Source of the DNA: Pseudomonas corrugata
GTDB lineage: Bacteria > Pseudomonadota > Gammaproteobacteria > Pseudomonadales > Pseudomonadaceae
Direction: 5' to 3'
Assembly (NCBI RefSeq): GCF_001269905.1
Contig: NZ_LHVK01000003.1
Span: 474,719 to 538,718 of the forward strand
Length of the DNA: 64,000 nt
Shown here: positions 38,391 to 48,231 of the stretch, piece by piece
Layout of the letters: every line of letters begins with the position of its first letter
How positions within the stretch are numbered: the stretch's first letter is position 1
Position numbers and translations under genes: made by a program
The notes under the pieces: model-generated
Seen by the model: the letters and a program-made list of their open reading frames with translations, nothing else
Told to the model about the DNA's origin: nothing
Databases searched by the model: none

Positions 38391-38669
38391 ATGAAATGCC
38401 GTGAAGGCTGTGGCGCCTGCTGCATTGCCCCTTCCATCAGCTCGTCGATCCCAGGCATGCCTCACGGCAAACCTGCGGGAGAACGTTGTGTGCAATTATC
38501 GGTCGATAACTTGTGCCGGATCTTCGGTCTGCCGGAACGTCCAGCTGTGTGTTCGGGGTTTGCAGCCGACATCGAGGTCTGCGGCAACAGCAGCGAGGAA
38601 GCCATCCGACTGATCGGGTGGTGGGAGCAGGCCACAGCGTTTAACGGTTCAATGGACAGGGCTGAATAA
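38391..38669 (+). CDS. YkgJ-family cysteine cluster protein
   Basis: 92 residues with the zinc or iron-chelating CxxxCxxCC pattern near the start (CREGCGACC) and more cysteines downstream (RCVQ, NLCRIF, AVCSGF, EVCGN). This is the short gammaproteobacterial YkgJ-type protein. Function unknown. Confidence 0.88.
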   Translation: MKCREGCGACCIAPSISSSIPGMPHGKPAGERCVQLSVDNLCRIFGLPERPAVCSGFAADIEVCGNSSEEAIRLIGWWEQATAFNGSMDRAE

Positions 38670-38724
38670 CGAAGCCCAATGACGAAATTCAAATGACCGG
38701 ACTTCGACAATAAGGAAAAAAACT

Positions 38725-39333
38725 ATGGGTTCGCTGCATCGTATGGCTGTGTTGTGTGGCTTGACCGCCTTTCTGGCAACCGCAACTGCGCAGGCGGAAG
38801 ACTGGCAGGTCGTCAAGGAGCGGGACGGGATCAAGGTTTCACTCAGTGACGTGGCCGGCTCCAAGTACAAGGCCTACCGTGGCGTGACTGTCATGAAGAC
38901 CACCATGACGAAGTTGCGAGCCTTGCAGGAAGACGTCCCGGGTGCCTGTGCCTGGATCCATGAGTGCAAGACCCAGAAGCTGCTCAAGCACGAAGGCAAC
39001 CAGAGTTGGACCTATACCCAATTCAACACGCCGTGGCCGGTCACGTCCCGGGATTCGGTGCTGCAAGTCACCACCATCGAAGGCGCCGATGGCAGCCTGA
39101 CCCGCAACCTCAAGGGCGTGCCGACCTACCTGCCGGAAGAGAAGGGGTTTGTGCGAGTGGCCCAGGTCGATGGTTTCTGGAAATTCACGCCCAAGGGCGA
39201 GGACCAGATCGAGGTAACCTATCAGGTCCATACCGAGCCCGGTGGTGATGTGCCGTCCTGGCTGGCCAACAAATTCGTGGTGGATGCACCGTTCAATACC
39301 TTGAAGGCCTTGAGGGAACGTGCCGAGAAATAA
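38725..39333 (+). CDS. START-domain lipid-binding-like protein
   Basis: 202 residues. A signal peptide (about 1-22, ATAQAED) precedes a START/SRPBCC fold: WQVVKERDGIKVSLSDV, ACAWIHECKTQKLLKHEG, QFNTPWPVTSRDSVLQVT and GDVPSWLANKFVVDAPFNTL. Exported, probably to the periplasm; ligand unknown. AAGGAAAAAAACT precedes the ATG. Confidence 0.88.
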   Translation: MGSLHRMAVLCGLTAFLATATAQAEDWQVVKERDGIKVSLSDVAGSKYKAYRGVTVMKTTMTKLRALQEDVPGACAWIHECKTQKLLKHEGNQSWTYTQFNTPWPVTSRDSVLQVTTIEGADGSLTRNLKGVPTYLPEEKGFVRVAQVDGFWKFTPKGEDQIEVTYQVHTEPGGDVPSWLANKFVVDAPFNTLKALRERAEK

Positions 39334-39480
39334 TCGGCAGGTCTGATGGATGTCCACACCGGGACCGCCCTTGAGGCGGTCTTTTCATTGGTGCCGTCCA
39401 GGTAATCAGCGGAACGATTATTCCCCCCCAAATGTCGAGATAGAGGTAAGCCCGGCCATGATTTGATCGAGGAGACACCA

Positions 39481-39717
39481 ATGCAAAAGTGGGAAATCAC
39501 GTTCGTTGATGACCACGGCGAAGCGATCGCCGAGCAGTTCGACTATGACCAGGAGCCCACCATGGAGCAGGCGGCACAGTTGATTCGCGAAAGACTGCTC
39601 CCGGTGTCTGCCAAGTTGGACCTCAATGATCTGGAAGGGCGAACCGCCGAGCCGACGGTCAAGAATCTCAAGTCCCAGCACAGCATTGAAATCATCAACA
39701 TTAAACCGATTTCATGA
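39481..39717 (+). CDS. Small conserved hypothetical protein
   Basis: 78 residues from the ATG at 39481, with GAGGAGACACCA upstream. MQKWEITFVDDHGEAIAEQFDY begins an acidic cytoplasmic protein with no recognised domain. Strong binding site and codon use like its neighbours support it as a real gene. Confidence 0.65.
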   Translation: MQKWEITFVDDHGEAIAEQFDYDQEPTMEQAAQLIRERLLPVSAKLDLNDLEGRTAEPTVKNLKSQHSIEIINIKPIS

Positions 39718-39920
39718 AGTTCATGGCCTGGCCCCGCTTGGCAGTGGTCACCACTTGCGGCTACTCTGCAATAGAGATCAGCGAAAGGATCACCAAGGTC
39801 CGGTCTTGTCAGCTACATGCTTGTGTCCCGACGGTCATTTGATGCCGTATCGCTTGCAATCCAACGGGTTGCTCGCACGGGAAGACGGAAAGTCTATCCA
39901 TCGATCGAGGAGGACGTTTC

Positions 39921-40262
39921 ATGAGCACAGCCTATCAAGAAGACATCAGCACCAGCGTGCTGCGCCGCATGAAAGAAGGCGGGTTCGACTTCTCACAATT
40001 CCATCCAATCGAGTTCTACGCCATTTTCCCGGATGAGGAGCGGGCGCGCAGGGCTGCAGGTCATTTTCGGGGTGAGTCGTTGAACGCACAGATCAGCGCA
40101 CGGGACGATGGTGCCTGGTCATTGGAATTGAGCCGGGTGATGTATGCCACCTATGATGACATTGGAGATTTCGAGCAAGACTTCGAGGCGGTGGTAGAGC
40201 CCCTGGGCGGCATCATCGAAGGTTGGGGGGTGAAGCAGGAGATCCGGCGTTTCCAGGCCTGA
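39921..40262 (+). CDS. RraB-family ribonuclease E inhibitor-like protein
   Basis: 113 residues with an RraB-type core: FDFSQFHPIEFYAIFPDEERARRAAGHF and ELSRVMYATYDDIGDFEQDF. RraB binds RNase E and modulates RNA decay in E. coli. The 203 bases upstream hold no other gene. Family match from memory. Confidence 0.82.
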   Translation: MSTAYQEDISTSVLRRMKEGGFDFSQFHPIEFYAIFPDEERARRAAGHFRGESLNAQISARDDGAWSLELSRVMYATYDDIGDFEQDFEAVVEPLGGIIEGWGVKQEIRRFQA

Positions 40263-40335
40263 TTTCCATACCCTGCCACAGCACAGCGGCTGACCTTCGG
40301 GTTGGCCGTTTTCGTGTGTGCAGCCTGTGCCGGGG

Positions 40336-40519
40336 CACTGGCAGTTGTACCAACGGACAGCTGGCACAACGCCTGGCAGTGGAAATCGTTGCACGGCTGC
40401 GCTACATCGGTATCAACGAAATCCTCGACGGTGGCCTGCATGCCTGGCTCACCGAATTCATTCCGCTGGTTCGGGAACTGAGCCACGCCGTCCACAGTTC
40501 CTACCTGGAGGTCATATGA
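40336..40519 (+). pseudogene. Remnant of alpha-E (DUF403) protein, C-terminal end
   Basis: The frame ending at 40519 carries TNGQLAQRLAVEIVARLRY followed by INEILDGGLHAWLTEFIPLV, which matches the C-terminal end of alpha-E domain proteins. These usually lie just upstream of this transglutaminase type, with a circularly permuted ATP-grasp gene. About 60 codons remain; the RraB gene lies where the rest should be. Its TGA still overlaps the transglutaminase ATG, so the original coupling is preserved. Left edge approximate. Confidence 0.65.
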
Positions 40520-41316
40520 GACTCTCGATCAGCCATGAAACGGCTTACCACTACGAACAGCAGGTTCGCGCCAGCATCCAGTACCTGCGCCTGACTCCTC
40601 ACGACAGTGAACGCCAGCAGGTACTGAGCTGGCAGCTCGATCTGCCGAGGCCGGTGCGCGCGCAGTTGGACCCGTACGGCAACATCCTTCACGTCCTTAC
40701 CCTGGATGAGCCCCATGAAACGATCATCATCGGCGCGCGGGGGCAGGTGGACATCGACCCGTTGCGCGAGGCCGAGCACGAGGAGCAATCAGCCTTGCCG
40801 TTCTTGCGTTTCACCCGGCTGACCGAAGCGGACGAAGCGCTACGTGCCTTTGCTCGGAAGCAATGCGGACATCGCCGCGACCGCACGGCGCTGATCGACC
40901 TGATGCAGGGGGTGAACCAGCACATGGCCTACGCCCCTGGTTCCACTGAAGTGGAAACCGGCGCGGCCCAGGCATTCGCCAGTGGTAGCGGGGTGTGCCA
41001 GGACCATACCCACGTATTCCTGGCCTGCGCCCGCAGCCTGGGCATACCGGCACGCTATGTGTCGGGCTACGTGTACAGCGGGGACAGTGAACACCTGGCC
41101 AGCCATGCCTGGGCCGAGGCCTGGCTCGAGGACGCCTGGTACAGCTTCGACGTGACCCACCAGCTGTCACGTCCGGAGCGACACCTTAAACTGGCCGTTG
41201 GCCTGGATTACCTCGATGCTTGCCCGGTACGTGGCTTGCGTCGTGGTGGCGGTGAGCAGATGCGGGCCAGAATGGCCATGACGCCGGCACCGGTGATCAC
41301 AGTCCAGCAACAATGA
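40516..41316 (+). CDS. Transglutaminase-like cysteine protease family protein
   Basis: 266 residues. N-terminal Bact_transglu_N region (MRLSISHETAYHYEQQVRASIQYLRLTP), then the transglutaminase core with Cys in GSGVCQDHTHVFLACARSLG, His in ASHAWAEAWLEDAWYSFDVTH and the following Asp. It belongs to the group encoded with DUF403 and ATP-grasp proteins. Its usual partners are lost here, so it may be an orphan. The ATG overlaps the remnant's stop. Confidence 0.92.
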   Translation: MRLSISHETAYHYEQQVRASIQYLRLTPHDSERQQVLSWQLDLPRPVRAQLDPYGNILHVLTLDEPHETIIIGARGQVDIDPLREAEHEEQSALPFLRFTRLTEADEALRAFARKQCGHRRDRTALIDLMQGVNQHMAYAPGSTEVETGAAQAFASGSGVCQDHTHVFLACARSLGIPARYVSGYVYSGDSEHLASHAWAEAWLEDAWYSFDVTHQLSRPERHLKLAVGLDYLDACPVRGLRRGGGEQMRARMAMTPAPVITVQQQ

Positions 41317-41363
41317 CTTGGAGCTGCAGCGAGGGAGAGAGCTCCCTCGTCACATGAATGGTC

Positions 41364-42191
41364 TTACTGGCTCAACGGCTGTTTACGCCCCGCCATATGC
41401 TTCAGGTAGCCCACCAACAGATCCAGTTCCGAGTCCGGCAGCACCGCCGCTGAAAACGCCGGCATCTTGCCTTGAGGCCAGTGACGCAGGCCCTGAGGGT
41501 CCCGGATATAGCGCTTGAGGAAATCTCCCGAGAAATACTCCGTGGGATTGAAGGGAATATTCAGGTCCGGGCCAAACTGCGCGTCGCCTGCACCATTGAG
41601 CCGATGGCATGCCAGGCAATTCTTCTGGAACAGTTCGAAGCCCTTGTTGACCGGATCGTCCTTGGCCAGGGTGGGCGCGGGCAGCAGGGCGGGGAAGCGC
41701 TCGGCCACGGCTGACATGCGCTTGATGCTCGCCACCGCATACGGCCATTGTTCCGGGCTGATATGACCCGCTTGAGGATCGGTCCAGACCAGATAGAAAG
41801 GCCCTGCACTGGGTTTGCCCTCGCCCAGGGATGGCCAAGGGGCGGCCGGATCTTCGATTGCCAGCCAGGCGCGTGCGCCGTTCTTGCTGATCAATGGCGC
41901 CGCGGACATTTCGGCGGCGAAACCGTCCAGTGCAACGGCCTGCAGGTGATCATCCGGCCGGACACCGGTCAGCAGCGCCGTCAGAGGCACGGCGCGGTAG
42001 CTCATCGGTTTCTTGTAGGAGACGTCGTCGGGTATCTGGATGGTTCGAGCTTCAGGATGCTTGAGCAGCTCTTCGGTTTGCCAGGCACGCGCAGTCGCGC
42101 CCAACTCCAGCACCAGTTGGGCGGCATACAGAGGCGTGCTGAGCAGCAGCGCCCCGAACAGGATGAGAGCTTTCAATGGATCGCCTTCCAT
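41364..42191 (-). CDS. Exported cytochrome c
   Basis: 275 residues from the ATG at 42191 (MEGDPLKALILFGALLLSTPLYA), a signal peptide. A molybdopterin-dehydrogenase-like or unknown N-terminal part (about 25-170) precedes a single cytochrome c domain: haem motif CLACH near 209-213 and the axial Met in GKMPAFSAAVLPDSELDLLVGYL. A periplasmic electron carrier; partner unknown. Confidence 0.87.
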   Translation of the reverse strand: MEGDPLKALILFGALLLSTPLYAAQLVLELGATARAWQTEELLKHPEARTIQIPDDVSYKKPMSYRAVPLTALLTGVRPDDHLQAVALDGFAAEMSAAPLISKNGARAWLAIEDPAAPWPSLGEGKPSAGPFYLVWTDPQAGHISPEQWPYAVASIKRMSAVAERFPALLPAPTLAKDDPVNKGFELFQKNCLACHRLNGAGDAQFGPDLNIPFNPTEYFSGDFLKRYIRDPQGLRHWPQGKMPAFSAAVLPDSELDLLVGYLKHMAGRKQPLSQ

Positions 42192-42316
42192 GTCGAGAGA
42201 GTGGCGCAAAGGTTGGCACAGCCAACACCGCTCGAACAACGAGCCCGTCACATTTTTTGGCGACACAATGGAAGGCGATACCGCTCACTACTGATGCAGA
42301 CACGCGCGCGCCGTGC

Positions 42317-42412
42317 TTAGCCGATCACTTTGGGAATATTCGGCAAAATCAACAGCAGCGTCGTGGCGAAGAGAATGAGTCCGGCTTGACGAACTTTCGA
42401 ATGTTTGAACAT
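42317..42412 (-). CDS. 31-residue single-span membrane peptide
   Basis: From the ATG at 42412: MFKHSKVRQAGLILFATTLL, then LILPNIPKVIG. A basic N-terminus and one hydrophobic span, the layout of small KdpF-like or other inner-membrane peptides. AAAAAAGGCGGG lies upstream. Not linked to other genes; the length limits confidence. Confidence 0.5.
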   Translation of the reverse strand: MFKHSKVRQAGLILFATTLLLILPNIPKVIG

Positions 42413-42800
42413 GGCTGACCCGCCTTTTTTGTTATTTCCTGAGGCCAGCCTGCATAACTCCATGGTGGCTGGCGTTGCACTTCCTGTCTGACAAGCGCCT
42501 CGGCAAAACCCGACGACTCTCTTGTACAAGGATTACATTAGGGGCCGCAGCCCCGTTGGCTTAGATCCAATTCGTATCAGTTTCAAACCTGTCGCTATAA
42601 AAAAGGAATGAGGCCTATTGCCACCTTCTTGCGGGTCCTTTAGCTAGACAGCTTGCGTTCCTGAATCGGTTAACCCGATAGCAGGCTACCGTTCGTCTGA
42701 CCGTGGTCGTCAATGCGGTTGAGCGCTCGGGTCATTGAATCCGGAGCCGCTGGGCTTATGGTTGCAGGCATTGCGTTATTCGTCGTGGTTCGAGGATGTC
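42413..42800. other. Intergenic region upstream of the thiolase gene
   Basis: 388 bases between the divergent small peptide and thiolase genes. A small GC hairpin (GGGGCCGCAGCCCC near 42541) and an AT-rich stretch near 42590 (GCTATAAAAAAGG) are seen. No gene or clear regulator site. Confidence 0.4.
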
Positions 42801-44006
42801 ATGACCCAAGCGTTGATTTTCGATGCCTTGCGCACACCCCGTGGCAAGGGCAAGGCTGATGGTGCGCTGTACAGCGTCAAGCCGGTGAACCTGGTGGGAG
42901 GGTTGCTTCAGGCCTTGCAGCAGCGCATGGATCTGGACACCAGCCAGGTCGATGACGTCGTGCTCGGTTGCGTGACACCGGTAGGCGAGCAGGGGGCTGA
43001 CATTGCCAAGACCGCCGTCTTGATGGCCGGTTGGGATGTCAGTGTGGCGGGTGTCCAGCTCAATCGGTTTTGCGCCTCGGGCCTTGAAGCGGTGAACCTG
43101 GCCGCCATGAAAGTGCGCTCCGGGTTCGAAGACCTGGTGGTGGCCGGTGGTGTCGAGTCGATGTCCCGGGTGCCAATGGGAAGCGACGGCGGTGCGTGGG
43201 CGCTGGATCCGCAATCCAACTTGCAGGGTCACTTCGTTCCTCAAGGCATCGGTGCCGACCTGATCGCCACGCTGGAAGGCTTCAGTCGCGAAGACGTCGA
43301 TGCCTATGCGCTGAACTCCCAGAAAAAAGCCGGGCGGGCCCGGGCTGATGGCGCTTTCGAGAAATCCCTGGTGGCAGTACGGGATCAGAACGGCATCGTG
43401 CTGCTGGATCATGACGAATTCATCCGCGTCGATTCCACCCTTGAAGGCCTGGGCAGGCTCAAGCCAAGTTTCGAAGCCATGGGCCAGATGGGCTTCGATG
43501 CCACGGCGTTACGGGTCTACAGCCATGTCGAGCGGATCGATCATGTGCACACACCCGGCAACAGCTCCGGGATCGTCGATGGGGCGGCACTGATGCTGAT
43601 CGGCTCCGAGGCCAAGGGACGTGCCCTGGGCCTGCGGCCTCGAGCGCGGGTCGTCGCCACGGCTGTCACCAGCACCGATCCGACCATCATGCTCACCGGG
43701 CCGGCGCCGGCCACCCGCAAAGCCTTGGCCAAGGCCGGGTTGCGGGTGCAGGACATCGACTTGTTCGAGGTCAACGAAGCCTTCGCCTCGGTAGTACTCA
43801 AGTTCATCAAGGACATGGCCATCGACCCCGCCAGGGTCAACGTCAACGGTGGCGCCATCGCCATGGGACATCCCTTGGGGGCAACGGGGTGTGCCATTCT
43901 CGGCACCCTGCTCGATGAGTTGGAGGTGCGTCGCCTGCGCTACGGGCTGGCGACCTTGTGTGTGGGCGGCGGCATGGGCATTGCCACTGTTATCGAACGC
44001 CTCTGA
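42801..44006 (+). CDS. Acetyl-CoA C-acyltransferase (thiolase)
   Basis: 401 residues from the ATG at 42801 ([18 protein letters not shown]), with CGAGGATGTC upstream. It cleaves 3-ketoacyl-CoA in beta-oxidation. The nucleophilic Cys is in [13 protein letters not shown], the His in [14 protein letters not shown] and the second Cys in LCVGGGMG. The next gene encodes the matching multifunctional enzyme, 24 bases away. Confidence 0.94.
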   Translation: MTQALIFDALRTPRGKGKADGALYSVKPVNLVGGLLQALQQRMDLDTSQVDDVVLGCVTPVGEQGADIAKTAVLMAGWDVSVAGVQLNRFCASGLEAVNLAAMKVRSGFEDLVVAGGVESMSRVPMGSDGGAWALDPQSNLQGHFVPQGIGADLIATLEGFSREDVDAYALNSQKKAGRARADGAFEKSLVAVRDQNGIVLLDHDEFIRVDSTLEGLGRLKPSFEAMGQMGFDATALRVYSHVERIDHVHTPGNSSGIVDGAALMLIGSEAKGRALGLRPRARVVATAVTSTDPTIMLTGPAPATRKALAKAGLRVQDIDLFEVNEAFASVVLKFIKDMAIDPARVNVNGGAIAMGHPLGATGCAILGTLLDELEVRRLRYGLATLCVGGGMGIATVIERL

Positions 44007-44030
44007 GCCGACTTCAAAGGACATTTTTCA

Positions 44031-46175
44031 ATGACCGCTGCCATTCGTTACGAAACTGGCCAGGACCGGATCGTCATCCTGACAATGGACCTGCCTGGCC
44101 AGAGCGCCAATACCATGAATGCCGTGTACCGTGAGGCCATGGCCGCCTGCGTGGCACGTCTGGTTGCCGAAAGAGACTCGATCGCCGGCGTGATCATCAC
44201 CTCGGCCAAGAAGACGTTCTTCGCCGGAGGTGACCTCAATGAGCTGGTCGCGGTCGGCAAGTCCGAGGCCAAGGCTTTCTACACGATGATCCTTGGACTC
44301 AAGGCGCAATTGCGCGCCCTTGAGACGCTAGGCAAGCCGGTAGTGGCCGCCATCAATGGTGCGGCGCTCGGAGGCGGCTGGGAGATCTGCCTGGCTTGCC
44401 ATCATCGCGTGGCGCTGGATCATCCGTCGGTGCGGATCGGACTGCCGGAAGTCACCCTGGGCTTGCTGCCAGGTGGCGGTGGGGTGGTACGGATGGTGCG
44501 CCTGCTCGGCCTGGAGAAGGCCTTGCCGTATCTGCTCGAAGGCAAGCGGGTGTGCCCTCGACAAGCGCTGCAGGCCGGGTTGATCGATGAACTGGCGGTC
44601 GATGGTGATGAACTGCTGGCCAAGGCTCGTGCCTGGATTCTCGCCAATCCGGCCGCGGTCCAGCCTTGGGACGTAAAGGACTATCGGATCCCCGGGGGCA
44701 CGCCGTCCGATCCGGGCGTCATGCAGACGCTGGCGATTGCACCTTCGATCCTGCGCAACAAGACCCAGGGGTGCTTGCCGGCGCCGGAAAAAATCCTCTG
44801 TGCCGCGGTGGAGGGTGCCCAGGTGGACTTTGACGCGGCGCACCTGATCGAAACCCGCTATTTCACTGAATTGACCACGGGCCAGATCGCCAAGAACCTG
44901 ATCGGCACCTTCTGGTTCCAGCTCAACGAGATCAAGGCCGGAGGCTCGCGCCCACGAGGGTTTGCACCTTATCTGACAAAGAAAGTCGGTGTGCTCGGCG
45001 CTGGCATGATGGGGGCCGGCATTGCCTGTGTCAGCGCCCTGGCCGGCATCGAGGTGGTCCTCAAGGATATCGACCTGGCCGCCGCCGAGCAGGGCAAGGC
45101 CCGTTTGGCCGTGCTACTGGACAAGCAAGTCGCCCGCGAGCAGATCACCGTGCAGCAACGCGAAACCACGCTGGCGCGGATCCACACCACTGACAACGAT
45201 GCGCACCTGTCCGCTTGCGATCTGATCATCGAAGCAGTGTTTGAGGACCGAGCCCTGAAGGCCGAAGTGTTGGCGGCTGCCCACGCGGTAGTGGGGCCGC
45301 AAGTGGTGATCGCCTCCAACACCTCGACGTTGCCCATCACCGGCCTGGCTGCTGCGATAGCCGACCCGAAAAAGTTCATCGGCCTGCATTTCTTCAGTCC
45401 GGTGGAAAAAATGCCATTGGTGGAAATCGTCAAGGGCGTCCACACCAGCGATGCCACCTTGGCTCGTGGTTTCGATTTCGTCCTGCAGATCAACAAAACG
45501 CCGATCGTGGTCAATGACAGTCGCGGTTTCTTCACGTCGCGGGTATTCGGCACCTTTATCCATGAGGGCATCGCCATGCTCGGTGAAGGGGTGGGAGCGC
45601 CGATGATCGAGACCGAGGCCCGCAAGGCCGGGATGCAGGTCGGGCCTCTGGCAGTTTCCGACGAAGTTTCCCTCAGCTTGATCAGTCATATCCGTGCCGA
45701 AACCGCCAAGGACCTTAAAGCAGAAGGGAAAACGCCGATTGAGCATCCAGCGTTCGCCGTGATTGACGTGTTGCTCAAGGAATACCAGCGACCGGGAAAA
45801 GCTGCCGGAGCCGGTTTCTACGAATACCCGGTCGGTGGCCGAAAACATCTGTGGCCGGAGCTCAAACGTCGTTTCGAGGATGCCGACAGGCAGATTCCGC
45901 CCCAGGACATCCGTGATCGCCTGCTGTTTATCCAGGCCCTGGAAACCGTGCGTTGTATGGAGGAGGGCGTGCTCATGTCGACGGCCGATGCCAACGTTGG
46001 TTCGATCTTCGGGATCGGTTTCGCGACCTGGACTGGCGGTGCATTGCAGTTCATCAATCAGTACGGCCCGCGTGACTTCGTGGCCCGGGCCCAGTACCTG
46101 GCCGAGCAATATGGCGAACGTTTCTCACCGCCGGCCCTGTTGCTGGAAAAAGCCGCTAGGCAGGCCTTGTTCTGA
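44031..46175 (+). CDS. FadB-like enoyl-CoA hydratase/3-hydroxyacyl-CoA dehydrogenase
   Basis: 714 residues. N-terminal crotonase domain (about 1-190) with oxyanion blocks TFFAGGDLNELV and NGAALGGGWEICLACHH. The hydroxyacyl-CoA dehydrogenase domain (about 315-620) has VGVLGAGMMGAGIACVSAL, SNTSTLPITGL and HFFSPVEKMPLVEIV, followed by a C-terminal helical part. It carries out hydration and NAD oxidation in beta-oxidation. It is the second gene of a thiolase-hydratase operon and not the classical fadBA pair in order. Confidence 0.95.
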   Translation: MTAAIRYETGQDRIVILTMDLPGQSANTMNAVYREAMAACVARLVAERDSIAGVIITSAKKTFFAGGDLNELVAVGKSEAKAFYTMILGLKAQLRALETLGKPVVAAINGAALGGGWEICLACHHRVALDHPSVRIGLPEVTLGLLPGGGGVVRMVRLLGLEKALPYLLEGKRVCPRQALQAGLIDELAVDGDELLAKARAWILANPAAVQPWDVKDYRIPGGTPSDPGVMQTLAIAPSILRNKTQGCLPAPEKILCAAVEGAQVDFDAAHLIETRYFTELTTGQIAKNLIGTFWFQLNEIKAGGSRPRGFAPYLTKKVGVLGAGMMGAGIACVSALAGIEVVLKDIDLAAAEQGKARLAVLLDKQVAREQITVQQRETTLARIHTTDNDAHLSACDLIIEAVFEDRALKAEVLAAAHAVVGPQVVIASNTSTLPITGLAAAIADPKKFIGLHFFSPVEKMPLVEIVKGVHTSDATLARGFDFVLQINKTPIVVNDSRGFFTSRVFGTFIHEGIAMLGEGVGAPMIETEARKAGMQVGPLAVSDEVSLSLISHIRAETAKDLKAEGKTPIEHPAFAVIDVLLKEYQRPGKAAGAGFYEYPVGGRKHLWPELKRRFEDADRQIPPQDIRDRLLFIQALETVRCMEEGVLMSTADANVGSIFGIGFATWTGGALQFINQYGPRDFVARAQYLAEQYGERFSPPALLLEKAARQALF

Positions 46176-46257
46176 TTGCGGGGGGCTTGCCTTGAGGGGT
46201 ATTTCAAGGCAGGCTCTGAGGTGTGCAATATTCCCATCACCGTGTCAGGTATTTTTT

Positions 46258-46992
46258 ATGTCCCTACGCATCTGCATCCTCGAAACCGATATCCTGCGTC
46301 CAGAGCTGGTCGATCAATATCAGGGTTACGGGCAGATGTTCCAGCGTCTGTTTTCACAACAGCCTGTTGCGGCCGACTTTGTCGTTTACAACGTCGTAGA
46401 GGGCCAGTATCCGAGCGATGACGAGGTGTTCGATGCCTACCTGGTGACCGGTAGCAAGGCCGATTCCTTTGGTACCGATCCCTGGATTCAAACCCTCAAG
46501 AAGTATCTTCTGGACCGCTACCAGCGTGGCGACAAACTGTTGGGCATTTGCTTTGGCCACCAGCTGTTGGCGCTGTTGTTGGGCGGCAAGACCGAACGTG
46601 CGGCCCAGGGTTGGGGCGTCGGCACGCATCGTTACAAGCTCGCGGCCAAGGCCCCATGGATGAGTCCGGTGATGGAGGAGTTGACCCTGCTGATCAGTCA
46701 TCAGGACCAGGTCACTCAGTTGCCCGAAAACGCTACGGTCATCGCCTCCAGCGATTTCTGCCCGTACGCTGCCTACCACATCAATGATCAGGTGCTGTGC
46801 TTCCAGGGCCACCCTGAATTCATCCACGATTATTCCCGGGCGTTGCTGGAACTCCGCCAGCAACACCTTGGCGAGCAGATCTACAGCCAGGGCGTGGCGA
46901 GCCTGGAACAGGAACATCACGGCACGACCGTGGCAGAGTGGATGATGCGTTTCGTTGCTCACAAGCCACAGGCCAGAACGACCCAGGGTTGA
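46258..46992 (+). CDS. Class I glutamine amidotransferase
   Basis: 244 residues from the ATG at 46258 (MSLRICILETDILRPEL); the frame is open well upstream inside the preceding gene. Triad: Cys in LLGICFGHQLLALLLGG, His and Glu in CFQGHPEFIHDYS. A stand-alone GMP-synthase-like amidotransferase, a type often active on gamma-glutamyl compounds. Substrate unknown. A REP pair follows. Confidence 0.9.
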   Translation: MSLRICILETDILRPELVDQYQGYGQMFQRLFSQQPVAADFVVYNVVEGQYPSDDEVFDAYLVTGSKADSFGTDPWIQTLKKYLLDRYQRGDKLLGICFGHQLLALLLGGKTERAAQGWGVGTHRYKLAAKAPWMSPVMEELTLLISHQDQVTQLPENATVIASSDFCPYAAYHINDQVLCFQGHPEFIHDYSRALLELRQQHLGEQIYSQGVASLEQEHHGTTVAEWMMRFVAHKPQARTTQG

Positions 46993-47001
46993 AGACCTAC
47001 A

Positions 47002-47091
47002 TGTGGGGGCGAGCCTGCTCGCGATAGCGGAGGGTCAGCCGACAACAGTGCCAGTTGATAAACCGCCATCGCGAGCAGGCTCGCTCCCACA
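47002..47091. repeat. REP pair (REPIN)
   Basis: TGTGGGGGCGAGCCTGCTCG at the left and the inverted CGAGCAGGCTCGCTCCCACA at the right, between convergent genes. Confidence 0.9.
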
Positions 47092-47127
47092 GGGTTATGT
47101 GTACGGTCAAATGGGGAGCAGGCCTGC

Positions 47128-48099
47128 CTACAACCACCCCGACCGCTTGAAGCTGACCCATAATGCAGTACATCCCACGGTGATCACCCCCAGCACCGTG
47201 AAGTAGCCGTAATGCCAACTCAGCTCCGGCATGTCCTGGAAGTTCATCCCGTAGATCCCGGCCACCGCCGTTGGAAACGCCAGGATTGCCGCCCATGCCG
47301 CGAACTTGCGCTGCACCACGCTCTGGCGTGACGCTTCGAGCAGCACGCCGACTTCGATGGTCTGGCTGGCAATGTCCGCCAGGGTCGTCAGGTCTTCCAT
47401 CTGCCGTGTGACATGAATCTGCACATCGCGGAAGTACGGGCGCATGTTCTTGTCGATAAAAGGAAAGTTCAGCTTCTGCAGTTCTTCACTGATTTCCACC
47501 ATCGGCGCTGCGTAGCGGCGCAGGCGCAGCACATCGCGACGCAAGCTGTGCAGGTTCTGGATGTCCCGTTCGTTCAAGGCGCTGCACAGCACATGGTGCT
47601 CCAGCTCATCGATCTCGTTATGAATGGCTTCGCCCATCGGCTGATAGTTTTCAATGACGAAATCGAGGATGGCATAGAGTACGAAATCTTCCCCATGCTC
47701 TAGCAGGAGTGGACGTGCCTCACAGCGTTGTCGGACATGGGCGTAGGAGGCCGAATGCCCATTACGGGCGGTGATGATGTAGCCCTTGCCGGCGAAGATA
47801 TGGGTTTCGATGAACTGCAGCTTGCCGTCCTTGCGTATCGGCGAATACGTGACGATGAACAGCGCATCACCGAAAGTCTCAAGCTTGGGACGGCTGTGCT
47901 TCTCCATGGCATCTTCAATCGCCAGTTCGTGAAGGTTGAATTGACGCTGCAGATTGGTCAGCTCCTGAGCACTGGGTTCTTCGAGGCCGATCCACACAAA
48001 ATGTCCTGGTTTTGCGGCCCAGGCGCTGCCTTCGTCGAGGGTGATATTGGTGACTTTCTTACCGGCGCTGTAAACCGCAGCAGCAACGACTCTACCCAT
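47128..48099 (-). CDS. corA: CorA-family magnesium/cobalt transporter
   Basis: 323 residues. A long cytoplasmic domain with helical repeats (IQNLHSLRRDVLRLRRYAAP) is followed by two C-terminal membrane segments. The pore signature is YGMNF in AVAGIYGMNFQDMPEL. Inner-membrane homopentamer carrying divalent cations. The start MGRVVAAAVYSAGKKV has only a weak binding site (AAGTGAACCACC). Confidence 0.93.
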   Translation of the reverse strand: MGRVVAAAVYSAGKKVTNITLDEGSAWAAKPGHFVWIGLEEPSAQELTNLQRQFNLHELAIEDAMEKHSRPKLETFGDALFIVTYSPIRKDGKLQFIETHIFAGKGYIITARNGHSASYAHVRQRCEARPLLLEHGEDFVLYAILDFVIENYQPMGEAIHNEIDELEHHVLCSALNERDIQNLHSLRRDVLRLRRYAAPMVEISEELQKLNFPFIDKNMRPYFRDVQIHVTRQMEDLTTLADIASQTIEVGVLLEASRQSVVQRKFAAWAAILAFPTAVAGIYGMNFQDMPELSWHYGYFTVLGVITVGCTALWVSFKRSGWL

Positions 48100-48231
48100 G
48101 ATGGTGGTTCACTTCTTATTGGAAAATGGCAGTAGCAGGCACAGTGCAGCTTAGCGCGCCCTGTTGCTTGAGAGTCAGCAAAATCCGCTGAGTTCGCTCA
48201 CAGAAACACCCATCGTGAGGAGAGGCTGTGC

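Noticed and set aside
41325..41354. GAGGGAG/CTCCCTC hairpin between the transglutaminase and cytochrome genes
   Set aside because: A stem exists between convergent genes but no T run follows on either strand; too weak to call a terminator.
42577..42590. GTTTCAAAC upstream of the thiolase gene as a PsrA box
   Set aside because: The half-sites are in the wrong order (GTTT then AAAC) compared with the consensus AAAC-N-GTTT.
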